Shown: positions 8,553 through 16,810 of the stretch, piece after piece
Layout of the letters: each line of letters begins with the position of its first letter
Position numbering within the stretch: the first letter of the stretch is position 1
Assembly (NCBI GenBank): GCA_039819085.1
Contig: JBCBSQ010000008.1
Location: 52,258 to 116,257 of the forward strand
DNA from: MED-G105 sp039819085
GTDB lineage: Bacteria; Pseudomonadota; Alphaproteobacteria; Caulobacterales; Parvularculaceae
Length of the DNA: 64,000 nucleotides
Direction of reading: 5' to 3'
Notes under the pieces: model-generated
The model's database searches: none
What the model saw: only the letters and a program-made list of their open reading frames with translations
What the model was told of the DNA's origin: nothing
Made by a program: the position numbers and the translations under genes

Positions 8553-9577
8553 ATCATTGCAATCGCCGCGGCGAAGACGATGAGCGCGCCTGCCTGATGC
8601 GCAAGGCCGAGGCCAATCGGCGTCGCGTTCAGCACCGTGACGATCCCGAGGATGGCCTGCGCGCTGACCGCGATCGCCAAAACGCCAGCCCGTCCAGATA
8701 TCTCAGTCCGGCGCGCCATGAACCAGAACGCGATTGCGCCGAAGAAAATGAGATACGCGCCCATGCGGTGATTGAACTGCGTCGCGGCGATCGTCTCGAA
8801 AAGGTCGAGAAAACGCGGCTGACCAGCGAAATACCCTTCGGGCACAAACGATCCGTCCATCAATGGCCAGGTGTTAAACCCCTTACCCGCCCGAAGCCCC
8901 GCCACGAAAGCGCCAAGAACAATCTGTCCGTAGACGGCGAGGCCGAGCGCGAACGCCCAGGGGGTCAGGTGGAGCGCCCGCTCCCGCCGCGCGCCGGCAT
9001 AGTCGAGCGCCAGCCAAAGGATCGCCCCGAAAAGCGCCACCGCCAGCGCTAGATGCGCCGCCAGCCGATACTGGCTGACGTCAACCCGCTCCGTCAGCCC
9101 TGACGCCACCATCCACCATCCGAGCGCTCCCTGCGCGCCGATCACCGTAACAATGCCGGCAAGCTTCAATGCGAGCCCGCGAGAGATCATGCCGCGCGCA
9201 ACAAAGAACAAGAGCGGCAAGAGCGCCGCAAGTCCGATCAGTCGGCCAAGAAAGCGATGCCCCCACTCCCACCAGTAGATTGTCTTGAACTCCTGAAGGC
9301 TCATACCCCAGTTGACGATCTCGTATTCCGGGATCGCCTTGTATTTCTCGAATTCCGCGAGCCAGGCGGACTCGCCAAACGGCGGCAGCGCGCCCGCCAC
9401 CGGCGCCCATTCAGTGATGGAAAGGCCGGAATCGGTCAGTCGCGTCGCTCCGCCCACGAGCACCATAAGAGCGACCAGCCCCGCCAGCGCGAAAAGCCAG
9501 ATCGCCACAGACGGCCTGAAGCCGGAAGTGGCGGGAACAGTCATCTCTGATGCTGGTATGTCGACAGTCGACGTCAT
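8498..9577 (-). CDS. ctaA: Heme A synthase, COX15/CtaA
   Basis: Integral membrane oxidase of 359 residues that converts heme O to heme A for aa3-type cytochrome oxidase. About eight hydrophobic helices alternate in the two-fold arrangement of the family. The four conserved heme-ligand histidines are seen in EWGHRFLGRL, RLAAHLALA, TQFNHRMGAY and LAHQAGALI, and GGATRLTDSGLSITEW, the family signature, lies near the N-terminus. This is the type-2 (alphaproteobacterial/mitochondrial) form, with a long first periplasmic loop. The gene overlaps the convergent lipoprotein gene tail to tail by 55 bp. No oxidase subunit genes are in the window. Confidence 0.96.
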   Translation of the reverse strand: MTSTVDIPASEMTVPATSGFRPSVAIWLFALAGLVALMVLVGGATRLTDSGLSITEWAPVAGALPPFGESAWLAEFEKYKAIPEYEIVNWGMSLQEFKTIYWWEWGHRFLGRLIGLAALLPLLFFVARGMISRGLALKLAGIVTVIGAQGALGWWMVASGLTERVDVSQYRLAAHLALAVALFGAILWLALDYAGARRERALHLTPWAFALGLAVYGQIVLGAFVAGLRAGKGFNTWPLMDGSFVPEGYFAGQPRFLDLFETIAATQFNHRMGAYLIFFGAIAFWFMARRTEISGRAGVLAIAVSAQAILGIVTVLNATPIGLGLAHQAGALIVFAAAIAMIYGCVGEISIRKLSSSAG

Positions 9578-9710
9578 GCGAAGGGCGTCTAAACCGACTG
9601 GCCGGCGAGAACCAGCGCCCGTGACCGGCCATGTCGCCGCGCGAGGCGGATCGCCGCGGCGCGTCCCGCTCGAGGTGACGCCTTGTTTCCAGTCATGCTA
9701 CCCGCGAGGT

Positions 9711-9938
9711 ATGCCGCCTCGCGTTAAGAAACTCATCGGCCTCGCCGCGCTCCTTCCGTATCTCGGCGCATATATGCTGGGCGCGATCGTGCTGGCCGAC
9801 GCATTGCCCCGGCACTGGGCGGCTCAGCTTGTCTACTTCATGATCGCCGGCGTGGCCTGGGTCCTGCCGCTGCGCCCTATCCTTCGATGGATGGAGGCGC
9901 CGCCGCCCCTCAGTCGTGACGATGGACGATCGGATTAG
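9711..9938 (+). CDS. DUF2842 family small membrane protein
   Basis: 75 residues with two transmembrane helices (about 8-28 and 36-55), starting KKLIGLAALLPYLGAYML and ending in VLPLRPILRWME, the conserved features of DUF2842. The family is common in alphaproteobacteria, and as here is often found beside heme A synthase; its function is unknown. The upstream open frame (from 9312) lies antisense to ctaA and is not coding; ATG at 9711, after GCGAGGT, gives the family-length product. Confidence 0.85.
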   Translation: MPPRVKKLIGLAALLPYLGAYMLGAIVLADALPRHWAAQLVYFMIAGVAWVLPLRPILRWMEAPPPLSRDDGRSD

Positions 9939-10002
9939 TCGTCGAAACGCTTCGGTAATGTCGATTGGATACCGTCTGGCGTCCCGTAAGCGTTAAGGCG
10001 AC

Positions 10003-10887
10003 ATGTTCCAAAAAGGCGCGAATGTCCGGTCGAAAAGGCAGGCCGCGGTAACCGTCCGCCTCGCATCCGGCGATGAATTCGCCGGTTTCGTTTTCCTTAA
10101 GTATGACGAACGCCTGATCGATTTGATGAACGATCCACGCGCGTTCATTCCGATCAAACGCGCCGATGATGGCGGCACGGTTATCGTCGCGAAATCGTCG
10201 ATCTCATCAATGCGCGAGACGTTCGAGGAAGCCGCGGCCGCAGAAGACGCGGGCCAAGCGGGCTCATCCGATGCGGCGGAACCCTCAGATGACGCGAGCC
10301 AGGGCGCGCGAGCCGAAGCGGACCCGACCGCCGCTTCGCCTGACGCGGACGCGACCGAAGACATATCGAAAGACAACGCAAACGCATCCGGGGACCCCGC
10401 CGACGAGGCCCCCGGCGCTACTGAGGCGGAAAGCCCGCCGGCCGACGAGCAAAGCCCTGATGAAGAACCGCGCTCTGAGGACGTTGAATCGGAAGGTTCC
10501 GGGGACACCAGATCGGCCGAGGCCAACACGGACGCATCCTCAGATGACCACACAGATGACGCTGACCAGACTGGCGCCAAATCTGACAAATCTGATCCAA
10601 GGGAGGCGCGCCGGCACGCTCCCTACAAAATCCTCCGCGTCTCGCCCGACGCAAGTATCGAGGAAGTCAAGGCGGCCTACAAAGCGCGCATCAAGGCCGT
10701 CCACCCGGACGCGCACCATGGCGACGATGAAGAACGCCAGCGCGTGGCGGTTCAGGCGACGCAGCTTGTGAACCGGGCCTATCGCGCGATTATGGACGAG
10801 CGCGGACGCGGCGCTGCTGACGAGGGCGACGTCGGCGAAGACGACGCCAATCGCGAGGACGAAGAAACAGTAGCCGCCGCCGGCTGA
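10003..10887 (+). CDS. J-domain protein with beta-rich N-terminus and acidic linker
   Basis: 294 residues in three parts. Residues 1-65 form a small beta-rich domain (VTVRLASGDEFAGFVFL, DPRAFIPIKRADDG, TVIVAKSSI). Residues about 75-200 are a low-complexity acidic linker made largely of Asp, Glu, Ala, Ser and Pro. Residues about 205-270 are a DnaJ J-domain (PYKILRVSPDASIEEVKAAY) with the Hsp70-activating HPD motif at 234-236 in AVHPDAHHG. It lacks the Gly/Phe and zinc-finger regions of DnaJ, so it is a class C (DnaJC) co-chaperone. The N-terminal domain probably chooses the client. It sits alone, convergent with bamE. Confidence 0.85.
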   Translation: MFQKGANVRSKRQAAVTVRLASGDEFAGFVFLKYDERLIDLMNDPRAFIPIKRADDGGTVIVAKSSISSMRETFEEAAAAEDAGQAGSSDAAEPSDDASQGARAEADPTAASPDADATEDISKDNANASGDPADEAPGATEAESPPADEQSPDEEPRSEDVESEGSGDTRSAEANTDASSDDHTDDADQTGAKSDKSDPREARRHAPYKILRVSPDASIEEVKAAYKARIKAVHPDAHHGDDEERQRVAVQATQLVNRAYRAIMDERGRGAADEGDVGEDDANREDEETVAAAG

Positions 10888-10928
10888 CGCGCCGCAGCCT
10901 CAGAAGCCAGGCTTTAGGGGCACACGTC

Positions 10929-11462
10929 TTACGGGCCCGGTCCGCCGCCAGGCCCGGGACCGCCTGCGCCAGCCGCCGGGAGGCGCCCGACGTTTCCAAG
11001 AAGCTGTTCCCAGAAGCCAAGCTCCTTGCCCCGGCTCGGCGTCGTCTCCGACACCAGGCTCACCTTCACGCTATTGGAGAGGTCGATTTCTTCAACTTGC
11101 CGAACGACGCCAGCGTCATCGAACCTGAACGCTACGACTTGCTGAGAGGTGATTTCCGGCCGGAAGAACGCGCGCGCCTGATCGCGGTTGGCGAGATAAT
11201 ACCAGGCGTCGTCGTGGAAAGTGGAGCGCATCGAGGGCTCGCCATATTTGGCGATAATGCTCTCCTTGGTGTCGACGCCTTCCCGGGCGTCCAGCGCGGA
11301 CTCGCCGCGCTCCAGAATATAACCATGGCTCGTTCGAACCGAGACGCAGGCTTCACCGCCCACCGCGACGAAAATCGCCGCCATCGCAATCCGAACGACC
11401 CTTTCATTCCGAACGGCTCGAGCCAGCTTAGCGGCAATGCGAAGGGCTGTTTCTTGATCCAT
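10929..11462 (-). CDS. bamE: Outer-membrane assembly protein BamE (SmpA/OmlA family)
   Basis: 177 residues. The BamE core is present: YILERGESALDAREGVDT, then ESIIAKYGEPSM (the conserved lG.P step) and DAWYYLANRDQA, followed by VVAFRFDDAGVVRQV. BamE is a small subunit of the BAM machine that folds outer-membrane beta-barrels. The N-terminus has a hydrophobic stretch and a cysteine (VGGEACVSVR), but the lipobox is poor because Glu and Gly occupy the usual small/hydrophobic positions; lipidation is therefore uncertain. Starts at 11462 or at the ATG at 11384 are both possible. The C-terminus is Gly/Pro-rich. Divergent from the bc1 chaperone cluster, as in many alphaproteobacteria. Confidence 0.87.
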   Translation of the reverse strand: MDQETALRIAAKLARAVRNERVVRIAMAAIFVAVGGEACVSVRTSHGYILERGESALDAREGVDTKESIIAKYGEPSMRSTFHDDAWYYLANRDQARAFFRPEITSQQVVAFRFDDAGVVRQVEEIDLSNSVKVSLVSETTPSRGKELGFWEQLLGNVGRLPAAGAGGPGPGGGPGP

Positions 11463-11550
11463 GCGTCGAGGCCTACTAACTGATCGATTGGTCGTCCGGC
11501 GCGGGCAAAGGCATTCGCGCTCTGACCCGGAACGTCGCTACACTCTTTCT

Positions 11551-12102
11551 ATGATCCTTCGACTTTTAAGAAAAGACCCGGAACGCGAGGCCGCGACAAG
11601 CTTCTACGAGGCGATCGTGGCCGCGGCGCGGCGACCTCAGCCCTTTCGGGCCTGGGGCGTCGCCGACGACCCCAACGGGCGCTTTGAGGTGCTCGCCGCG
11701 CATATGCTGATCGCGCTTCGGCGGCTGAGACGTGACGACAAAACGACTAGAGCGTTCAGCCAGAGGGTCTTCGACGCCTTCTTTCGCAATATGGACGATG
11801 AGCTTCGAGAGATGGGCGTTGGCGACCTCGTTGTGGGCAAGCGAATTCGGAAAATGGCGGAAGCGTTTTACGGCAGGGCCGGCGCCTATGACGCGGCCCT
11901 GGATGCTGGCGACGACGCCGCCCTGACGGACGTTGTGAGGCGCAACGTCTTTGGCGCGGCGGATGACGCCGGCGGCGCAACCAAGTTCGCATCTTACTTG
12001 AAGAACGCAGATAACATGCTGCAAAAACAAGACACTGATACGCTTTTGAACGGCTTGATCGTATTTCCGGACTATGACGCCGCGAGCGATAACCATGAAT
12101 GA
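11551..12102 (+). CDS. Ubiquinol-cytochrome c chaperone (CBP3-like)
   Basis: 183 residues. The family is the bacterial relative of mitochondrial CBP3/UQCC1, which helps assemble the cytochrome bc1 complex. Recognised by the N-terminal YEAIVAAARRPQPFRAWGV, then GRFEVLAAHMLIALRRL, a conserved AFSQRVFDAFFRNMDDELREMGVGDL and GKRIRKMAEAFYGR. ATG at 11551 is chosen because the protein family starts here; the frame runs upstream through non-conserved sequence. The stop overlaps the start of yceD by eight bases, so the two are translationally coupled. This is the first gene of the yceD-plsX-fabH-ihfA-merR run. Confidence 0.9.
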   Translation: MILRLLRKDPEREAATSFYEAIVAAARRPQPFRAWGVADDPNGRFEVLAAHMLIALRRLRRDDKTTRAFSQRVFDAFFRNMDDELREMGVGDLVVGKRIRKMAEAFYGRAGAYDAALDAGDDAALTDVVRRNVFGAADDAGGATKFASYLKNADNMLQKQDTDTLLNGLIVFPDYDAASDNHE

Positions 12103-12682
12103 AGACGCATCTTCGGCGGGTGAACATGAAGACGCTGTCCGCCCTGACACGATGACGCTGCGGCTGGCGCCGATGGCGGCCATTGAATCCGCCCCTGTGG
12201 AGGTCGAATTCGCCGCCAGCGACGCGGATCGCGCGGCCATCGCGGAAAGGCTCGGCGTCGAGGCAGTGGCCGCCTTTTCAGGACGCGTTCGCCTGGCGCG
12301 CCGCGGGAGCGACGTGCTCGCCAGCGGGGCCGTCTCCGCTCGGCTCGTACGGCTTTGCTCGGCGACGCTTGAGCCCTTCGAAGAGGTGATCGAAGAGGCG
12401 GTCGACCTGAGGCTCGCCGCTGAGCTCACGGAGGAAGACGAGACGTCAACGGAGGACGTCGACGCGCTTGCGCCGCCGTTCCTGGCAGGCGACCAGCTGG
12501 ATGTCACTGAAATTCTGATCCAGCAGGCGTCGCTCGGCATGGCCCCCTTCCCCCGCGCCCCAACGGCTGCGCTCGACGCGCCGATGGGCGACTCGGAAAG
12601 GGAGGCGCCGCTTCCGGAAGGACGCCAGCGGCCCTTCGCCGGACTGCAAGACATGCTGAAGCGGCGGCCTTCGGAAGATTGA
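12095..12682 (+). CDS. YceD family protein (DUF177)
   Basis: 195 residues. The DUF177 region (about 85-140) contains VRLARRGSDVLASGAVSARLVRLCSATLEPFE split over two conserved blocks: the basic stretch before ASG and the RLCSATLEP Cys motif, followed by an acidic run. YceD proteins are linked to 23S rRNA accumulation and usually lie upstream of rpmF-plsX-fabH. Here plsX follows directly after about 70 bp and rpmF (bL32) is not between them. The start overlaps the stop of the bc1 chaperone gene. Function in this lineage is inferred from family only. Confidence 0.85.
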   Translation: MNEDASSAGEHEDAVRPDTMTLRLAPMAAIESAPVEVEFAASDADRAAIAERLGVEAVAAFSGRVRLARRGSDVLASGAVSARLVRLCSATLEPFEEVIEEAVDLRLAAELTEEDETSTEDVDALAPPFLAGDQLDVTEILIQQASLGMAPFPRAPTAALDAPMGDSEREAPLPEGRQRPFAGLQDMLKRRPSED

Positions 12683-12751
12683 ACTGCGCGCCAGTCTCGC
12701 CTAACGCTTAGGCTCGGCGCGTTGACGCCCTCAAACGTAAGGAATTGTCGC

Positions 12752-13846
12752 TTGATCACCGCGCCGACGAACGACCGAGAACCGCGTCTTGCGATCGACG
12801 CCATGGGCGGCGACGCAGGCCCTGAAACAGTCGTCGCCGGCGCTGCGCGCGCGATTGGCGAAGGCCTTTCTGCGGCAATTACATTCTTTGGCGACAGCGA
12901 CCAGTTGCGCCCCCTGGTCGCCGCGCACCAGCCCCTTTCGAACGCGCGCATCGAGCATGCGGAAGCCGCAGTGAAAATGACCGACAAGCCGATGCATGTC
13001 TTGCGGCGCGGACGCGACACGTCAATGTGGGCGGCCATAGGCGCGGTTGAGCGCGGCGAAGCCGAAGCCGTCGTGTCAGCCGGCAATACCGGCGCGCTGA
13101 TGGCTGTCGCCCGGCGCCAGCTCGGCATGATCGCCGGGATTGAACGGCCCGCTATCTCCGCGCTCTGGCCGACGCCGCGCGGCCGGGTCGTCGTGCTCGA
13201 CGTCGGCGCGAACGTGGAAGCGGACGCGCGCCAACTCGTCAATTTCGCGATCATGGGCGAAGCATTTTTCCGTGTTCTGACGGGTAAGGAAAAACCGACC
13301 GTTGGCCTCTTGAACGTCGGCTCTGAGGACCAGAAAGGCCATGAACTGATCCGCCGGGCGGCCACACACCTGAAGGAGTGCGATCCTGAAATGGCGTTCC
13401 AGGGGTTCGTCGAAGGAAATGACATTTCCGAAGGCGCGGTCGACGTCGTCGTGACAGACGGCTTCACGGGCAATGTTGCGTTGAAATCAGCGGAAGGCGC
13501 AGCGCGCCTTGTCGGCGGCTGGCTCAAAGAAGCCCTCACCGGCTCACTGCTTTCGAAGCTCGGCGCGCTGTTGATGATGCGCGAACTTACGGCCCTGAAA
13601 AAGCGGATTGATCCGTCGTCGGTCAATGGCGGCGTCTTTCTGGGAGTCAACGGCTCGGTCGTGAAGAGCCATGGCGGCGCGGACGCGAGCGGCGTCGCAA
13701 GCGCGATCAACATGGCGGCGGCGCTTTGCGGCAAGGGCTTCCACAAGGACATTGAGCGCACAGTCGCGCGCGTTTTCGATCGCATTGCAGAACTCGACCC
13801 CGCCGATCAAAGCGCATCGGAGAATGAAATGAAGGCCGCCATATGA
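12752..13846 (+). CDS. plsX: Phosphate acyltransferase PlsX
   Basis: Peripheral membrane enzyme that makes acyl-phosphate from acyl-ACP, the acyl donor for PlsY in phospholipid synthesis. 364 residues with the family opening RLAIDAMGGDAGPETVV, AVVSAGNTGALMA, GRVVVLDVGANVE, GLLNVGSEDQKG and DVVVTDGFTGNVALK. TTG at 12752 is chosen because GTAAGGAA lies seven bases upstream; a TTG at 12722 in the same frame has no such site. Stop and fabH start overlap as ATGA, so translation is coupled. Confidence 0.95.
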   Translation: MITAPTNDREPRLAIDAMGGDAGPETVVAGAARAIGEGLSAAITFFGDSDQLRPLVAAHQPLSNARIEHAEAAVKMTDKPMHVLRRGRDTSMWAAIGAVERGEAEAVVSAGNTGALMAVARRQLGMIAGIERPAISALWPTPRGRVVVLDVGANVEADARQLVNFAIMGEAFFRVLTGKEKPTVGLLNVGSEDQKGHELIRRAATHLKECDPEMAFQGFVEGNDISEGAVDVVVTDGFTGNVALKSAEGAARLVGGWLKEALTGSLLSKLGALLMMRELTALKKRIDPSSVNGGVFLGVNGSVVKSHGGADASGVASAINMAAALCGKGFHKDIERTVARVFDRIAELDPADQSASENEMKAAI

Positions 13847-14820
13847 ATTTGCGGTCCCTCGTCGCGGGAAGCGGCGGGTATCTACCCCGCCGAGTGCTGA
13901 CGAATGACGAGATCTCCAAGACCGTCGACACAAATGACGAGTGGATTCGCGAGCGGACCGGCATCCGAGAGCGGCGCATTGCGGCGGATGGCGAACTGAC
14001 CTCCGACCTGGCAGTGCAGGCGGCCGAGGCTGCGATGTCTGACGCCGGCGTTGCAGCGGCGGACATCGACTTGATCATCGTCGCGACCACTACCCCGGAC
14101 AAAACCTTCCCAGCCACCGCCGCGATCGTTCAGGCGAAGCTCGGCGTCGACAAAGGCGCCGCGTTCGATGTGCAGGCGGTTTGCTCGGGCTTCCTCTTCG
14201 CGCTCACGACCGCCGACAATTTCCTGCGCGCGGGCGCCCACAAGCGCGCGCTTGTGATCGGCGCTGAGACATTTTCGCGGATCGTCGATTGGACAGATCG
14301 GGCGACGTGCGTCCTGTTCGGCGACGGCGCAGGCGCGGTGGTGTTGGAGGCGACGGAGCTCAACGGCGACACCTTGGCGGCGCGCGGCGTCATCACGACG
14401 GAGATCTTGACCGACGGTCGTCTCGCCAATCTCCTGCACGTGGACGGCGGGGTCTCCAGCACCGGGACCGCAGGACATGTGCGCATGCAGGGCAATCGGC
14501 TTTTCCGACAGGCGGTCGAGCGCATATCGTCCGCCATGGTAACCGTGGGAAAACGCGCCGGCGTCGCGCCATCGGACGTCGACTGGTTTGTCCCGCACCA
14601 GGCCAATGAGCGCATTCTGAATGGCGTTGTGGAAAAGCTCGGCCTGAAGCGAGACCGGGTCGTCTCCACGATCGCCGAGCAAGGCAATACTTCAGCGGCG
14701 TCGATCCCGCTCGCTTATGCGGCGGCGCGACAAGACGGCAGAATAAAGGACGGCGATCTTGTGATGATCGAAGCGCTCGGCGGCGGCCTGACCTGGGGCG
14801 CCGCCCTTTTTCGCGCCTGA
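13843..14820 (+). CDS. fabH: 3-oxoacyl-ACP synthase III (FabH)
   Basis: Condenses acetyl-CoA with malonyl-ACP to start fatty-acid chains. 325 residues. Catalytic Cys114 is in VQAVCSGFLFAL, the His is in VPHQANERIL (about 248) and the Asn in AEQGNTSAASIP (about 277). The N-terminus has GSGGYLPRRVLTNDE and the C-terminus GGGLTWGAALFR, both typical. Starts inside the plsX stop (ATGA). Its partners fabD, fabG, acpP and fabF are in the same window 40 kb away. Confidence 0.97.
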   Translation: MNLRSLVAGSGGYLPRRVLTNDEISKTVDTNDEWIRERTGIRERRIAADGELTSDLAVQAAEAAMSDAGVAAADIDLIIVATTTPDKTFPATAAIVQAKLGVDKGAAFDVQAVCSGFLFALTTADNFLRAGAHKRALVIGAETFSRIVDWTDRATCVLFGDGAGAVVLEATELNGDTLAARGVITTEILTDGRLANLLHVDGGVSSTGTAGHVRMQGNRLFRQAVERISSAMVTVGKRAGVAPSDVDWFVPHQANERILNGVVEKLGLKRDRVVSTIAEQGNTSAASIPLAYAAARQDGRIKDGDLVMIEALGGGLTWGAALFRA

Positions 14821-14914
14821 TTCTTTCTTCAAATGCGCCGCGCGTGAACATTGACCGGCCAAAGCCTTAACGCTTAAGACTCAAGGCCTCGCGCAATTGA
14901 AGGAGCGACTCCGC

Positions 14915-15241
14915 ATGCCGCAAGCGACGGTCACGCGCGCCGATCTCACCGACGCGATTTATCGTTCCATCGGCGTATCGCGTCACGAATCTGCTATTTT
15001 CGTTGAGCGGATCGTCGAGGAGATTTGCTCGGCCCTTGAACGTGGCGAACAAGTCAAAATATCCTCGTTTGGCACTTTTACGATCCGTGAAAAGAAAATG
15101 CGTATGGGTCGTAATCCGAAAACGGGCGAGGAAGTCCCGATCACGCCGAGGCGGGTTATTTCTTTCCGGGCGTCGAACGTTCTGAAAGAAAAGATCAACG
15201 ATAACCTCGCCGGCGGCGCCGCGAGCCACGCCGCCGAGTAG
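14915..15241 (+). CDS. ihfA: Integration host factor subunit alpha
   Basis: DNA-bending protein of 108 residues; with IhfB it forms the heterodimer that bends DNA sharply at promoters, origins and recombination sites. The HU/IHF signature GRNPKTGEEVPITPRRVISF with the intercalating proline, and KISSFGTFTIREK, are clear. ATG at 14915 is preceded by AAGGAG; an upstream TTG in frame would bury this site inside the gene. Lies between fabH and a MerR-type regulator, a conserved alphaproteobacterial order. Confidence 0.96.
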   Translation: MPQATVTRADLTDAIYRSIGVSRHESAIFVERIVEEICSALERGEQVKISSFGTFTIREKKMRMGRNPKTGEEVPITPRRVISFRASNVLKEKINDNLAGGAASHAAE

Positions 15242-15378
15242 GCTCAAGCTTGGCGTCGCGCTTTGCGTGGCACCTGTTGCGTGGCTAGCTAGGTTGCATG
15301 CCTTGCATTGATCACCCGGCGCGGATTTGGCGACGTGATAGACCGGTCGTACAAGCCGGATGAAATGGCGGTGACAGC

Positions 15379-15897
15379 ATGGCCGTGACGAAATCAGCCG
15401 ACGCGTTCAGGACGATCAGCGAAGCTGCGCAGGAAGTCGACGTGCCGCAGCATGTGCTGCGCCACTGGGAGGAAGTATTCGGCCAGATCCGTCCAATGCG
15501 GCGCGCCGGCGGACGTCGATACTATCGACCGATCGACCTCGACCTGCTGCGCGGCGTGCGCGTGCTGCTCTATGATGAACGCTACACGACAAAGGGCGTT
15601 CAAAAGATCTTCAAAGAAAACGGCGTGAAGTATGTCGCCGAGCTTGGCCGAATGGCGGCCGCCGGTCTGCCGGTGGAGTTGCGCCCGCCGCTCGACGAAG
15701 AAGACGACAGCATCCAGGGCGCGCAGCCGAGCGCTGAAACGCCGACCGCGACGCAGTCCTCGCCAAAACCTTCAGTGGAGTTAGCGGGCCGTCTTCGGGC
15801 GGTCGCGGGTCGTCTGGCGACGGCGAAGGCTTCGCTTGACGAAACGATGCGCGCGCTTGACGCATTGGCGGAAGACGGCGCCCCACCGAGCGATTGA
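15379..15897 (+). CDS. MerR-family transcriptional regulator
   Basis: 172 residues. The N-terminal winged helix has FRTISEAAQEVDVPQHVLRH and the characteristic GRRYYRPIDLDLLRGVRVLL. The region after about residue 70 (YTTKGVQKIFKENG) is the short coiled-coil start, and the C-terminal third is Pro/Ala-rich with no metal-binding cysteines, so it is not a metal sensor. It always follows ihfA in many alphaproteobacteria; its targets are unknown. Confidence 0.9.
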   Translation: MAVTKSADAFRTISEAAQEVDVPQHVLRHWEEVFGQIRPMRRAGGRRYYRPIDLDLLRGVRVLLYDERYTTKGVQKIFKENGVKYVAELGRMAAAGLPVELRPPLDEEDDSIQGAQPSAETPTATQSSPKPSVELAGRLRAVAGRLATAKASLDETMRALDALAEDGAPPSD

Positions 15898-15991
15898 AAT
15901 CTGGCGTCGCCGGCGTTTGCCCCGCCGTCAATTCGCCTCCCGCCTGATGGATTGCGGCAGACGCCAATCAGCCCTATAGGTCGTCGCTCAT

Positions 15992-16068
<77 letters not shown>

Positions 16069-16205
16069 TCCGATCAGAGAGGACCGGACAGGCGTTCGCC
16101 ACTGAAAAGGCCGTCTCACCCACGTCTTCGAATGACTCGCGCGCCAATTGGCGCGCTAAAGAAGAACGCTGTGGCAGCGACGCTCTTTTGCTCCGGCTCC
16201 GGCGT

Positions 16206-16661
16206 TTATGCGTGCTTGGTTTTCGAAGCCCGCGCCCGGACATATGTGACCGCCTTGCGCCAGCCCCGTTCGCCCACGCCGACGCGCAGCACTTTGCGAT
16301 CCTTCACCACAACAAAAGTCGGCGTTGCGCGCAGCTTTCCTTTTGAGGACAAGTCGTCAAAGAGCCAGTTGTGGCGGCCATATGCGCCAGGACGCATTCC
16401 GGAAAAACTCGGCTTCTCCAAAACCGTCACGCGGATCCGCTTGTAGACCGGATCGCTCCGGAATGTCGGCAGGGTGCGCTCGCGCCAGCGGCGGCAAGGG
16501 CCGCACGTCCTGACGCCGAAATAGACAATCTCGTATCTGCTTTCGCCGATCAGCGCCGCAGCGGTTGGCGCAGGTCGCTCCAACTGTTTCAGAACGACTG
16601 CTGAGGCGCCACCGAGAATGACGCCAGCCGCGACGATCGCAGCGAACTCTTTCACCGACAC
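16206..16661 (-). CDS. Membrane-anchored thioredoxin-like protein
   Basis: 151 residues. An N-terminal hydrophobic segment (FAAIVAAGVILGGASAVVL) should anchor or export it, followed by a thioredoxin-like fold: IVYFGVRTCGPCRRWRE with the CGPC active site, and the cis-Pro loop in LRATPTFVVVKDRKV. This suggests a periplasm-facing thiol-disulfide role or thiol reductase. The GTG at 16661 is chosen because GGAGAGA sits upstream and it makes the hydrophobic helix N-terminal; the frame also extends to a TTG at 16733 that would add a basic non-conserved stretch. Partner and substrate are not apparent. Confidence 0.75.
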   Translation of the reverse strand: MSVKEFAAIVAAGVILGGASAVVLKQLERPAPTAAALIGESRYEIVYFGVRTCGPCRRWRERTLPTFRSDPVYKRIRVTVLEKPSFSGMRPGAYGRHNWLFDDLSSKGKLRATPTFVVVKDRKVLRVGVGERGWRKAVTYVRARASKTKHA

Positions 16662-16810
16662 GCCATCTCTCTCCACCTGCGCGGAGCGATGCTTTCTGAA
16701 AAGAGTTTCGACGCAACTCAATATCGGCGCCAAAAACGCCAGAGTGCGTTAAGCAATCCGATCCGCCGCGCGGTGCGCCGCTCCCGGAGCATTCGAAAGC
16801 TTACCGCCGC

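Noticed and set aside
9312..9710. Upstream extension of the DUF2842 gene
   Set aside because: Antisense to ctaA, no conservation; the family start is at 9711.
11566..13785. 739-codon open frame on the minus strand
   Set aside because: Antisense to the bc1 chaperone, yceD and plsX. The translation is Ser/Arg/Ala-rich without motifs; long antisense frames are common in GC-rich DNA.
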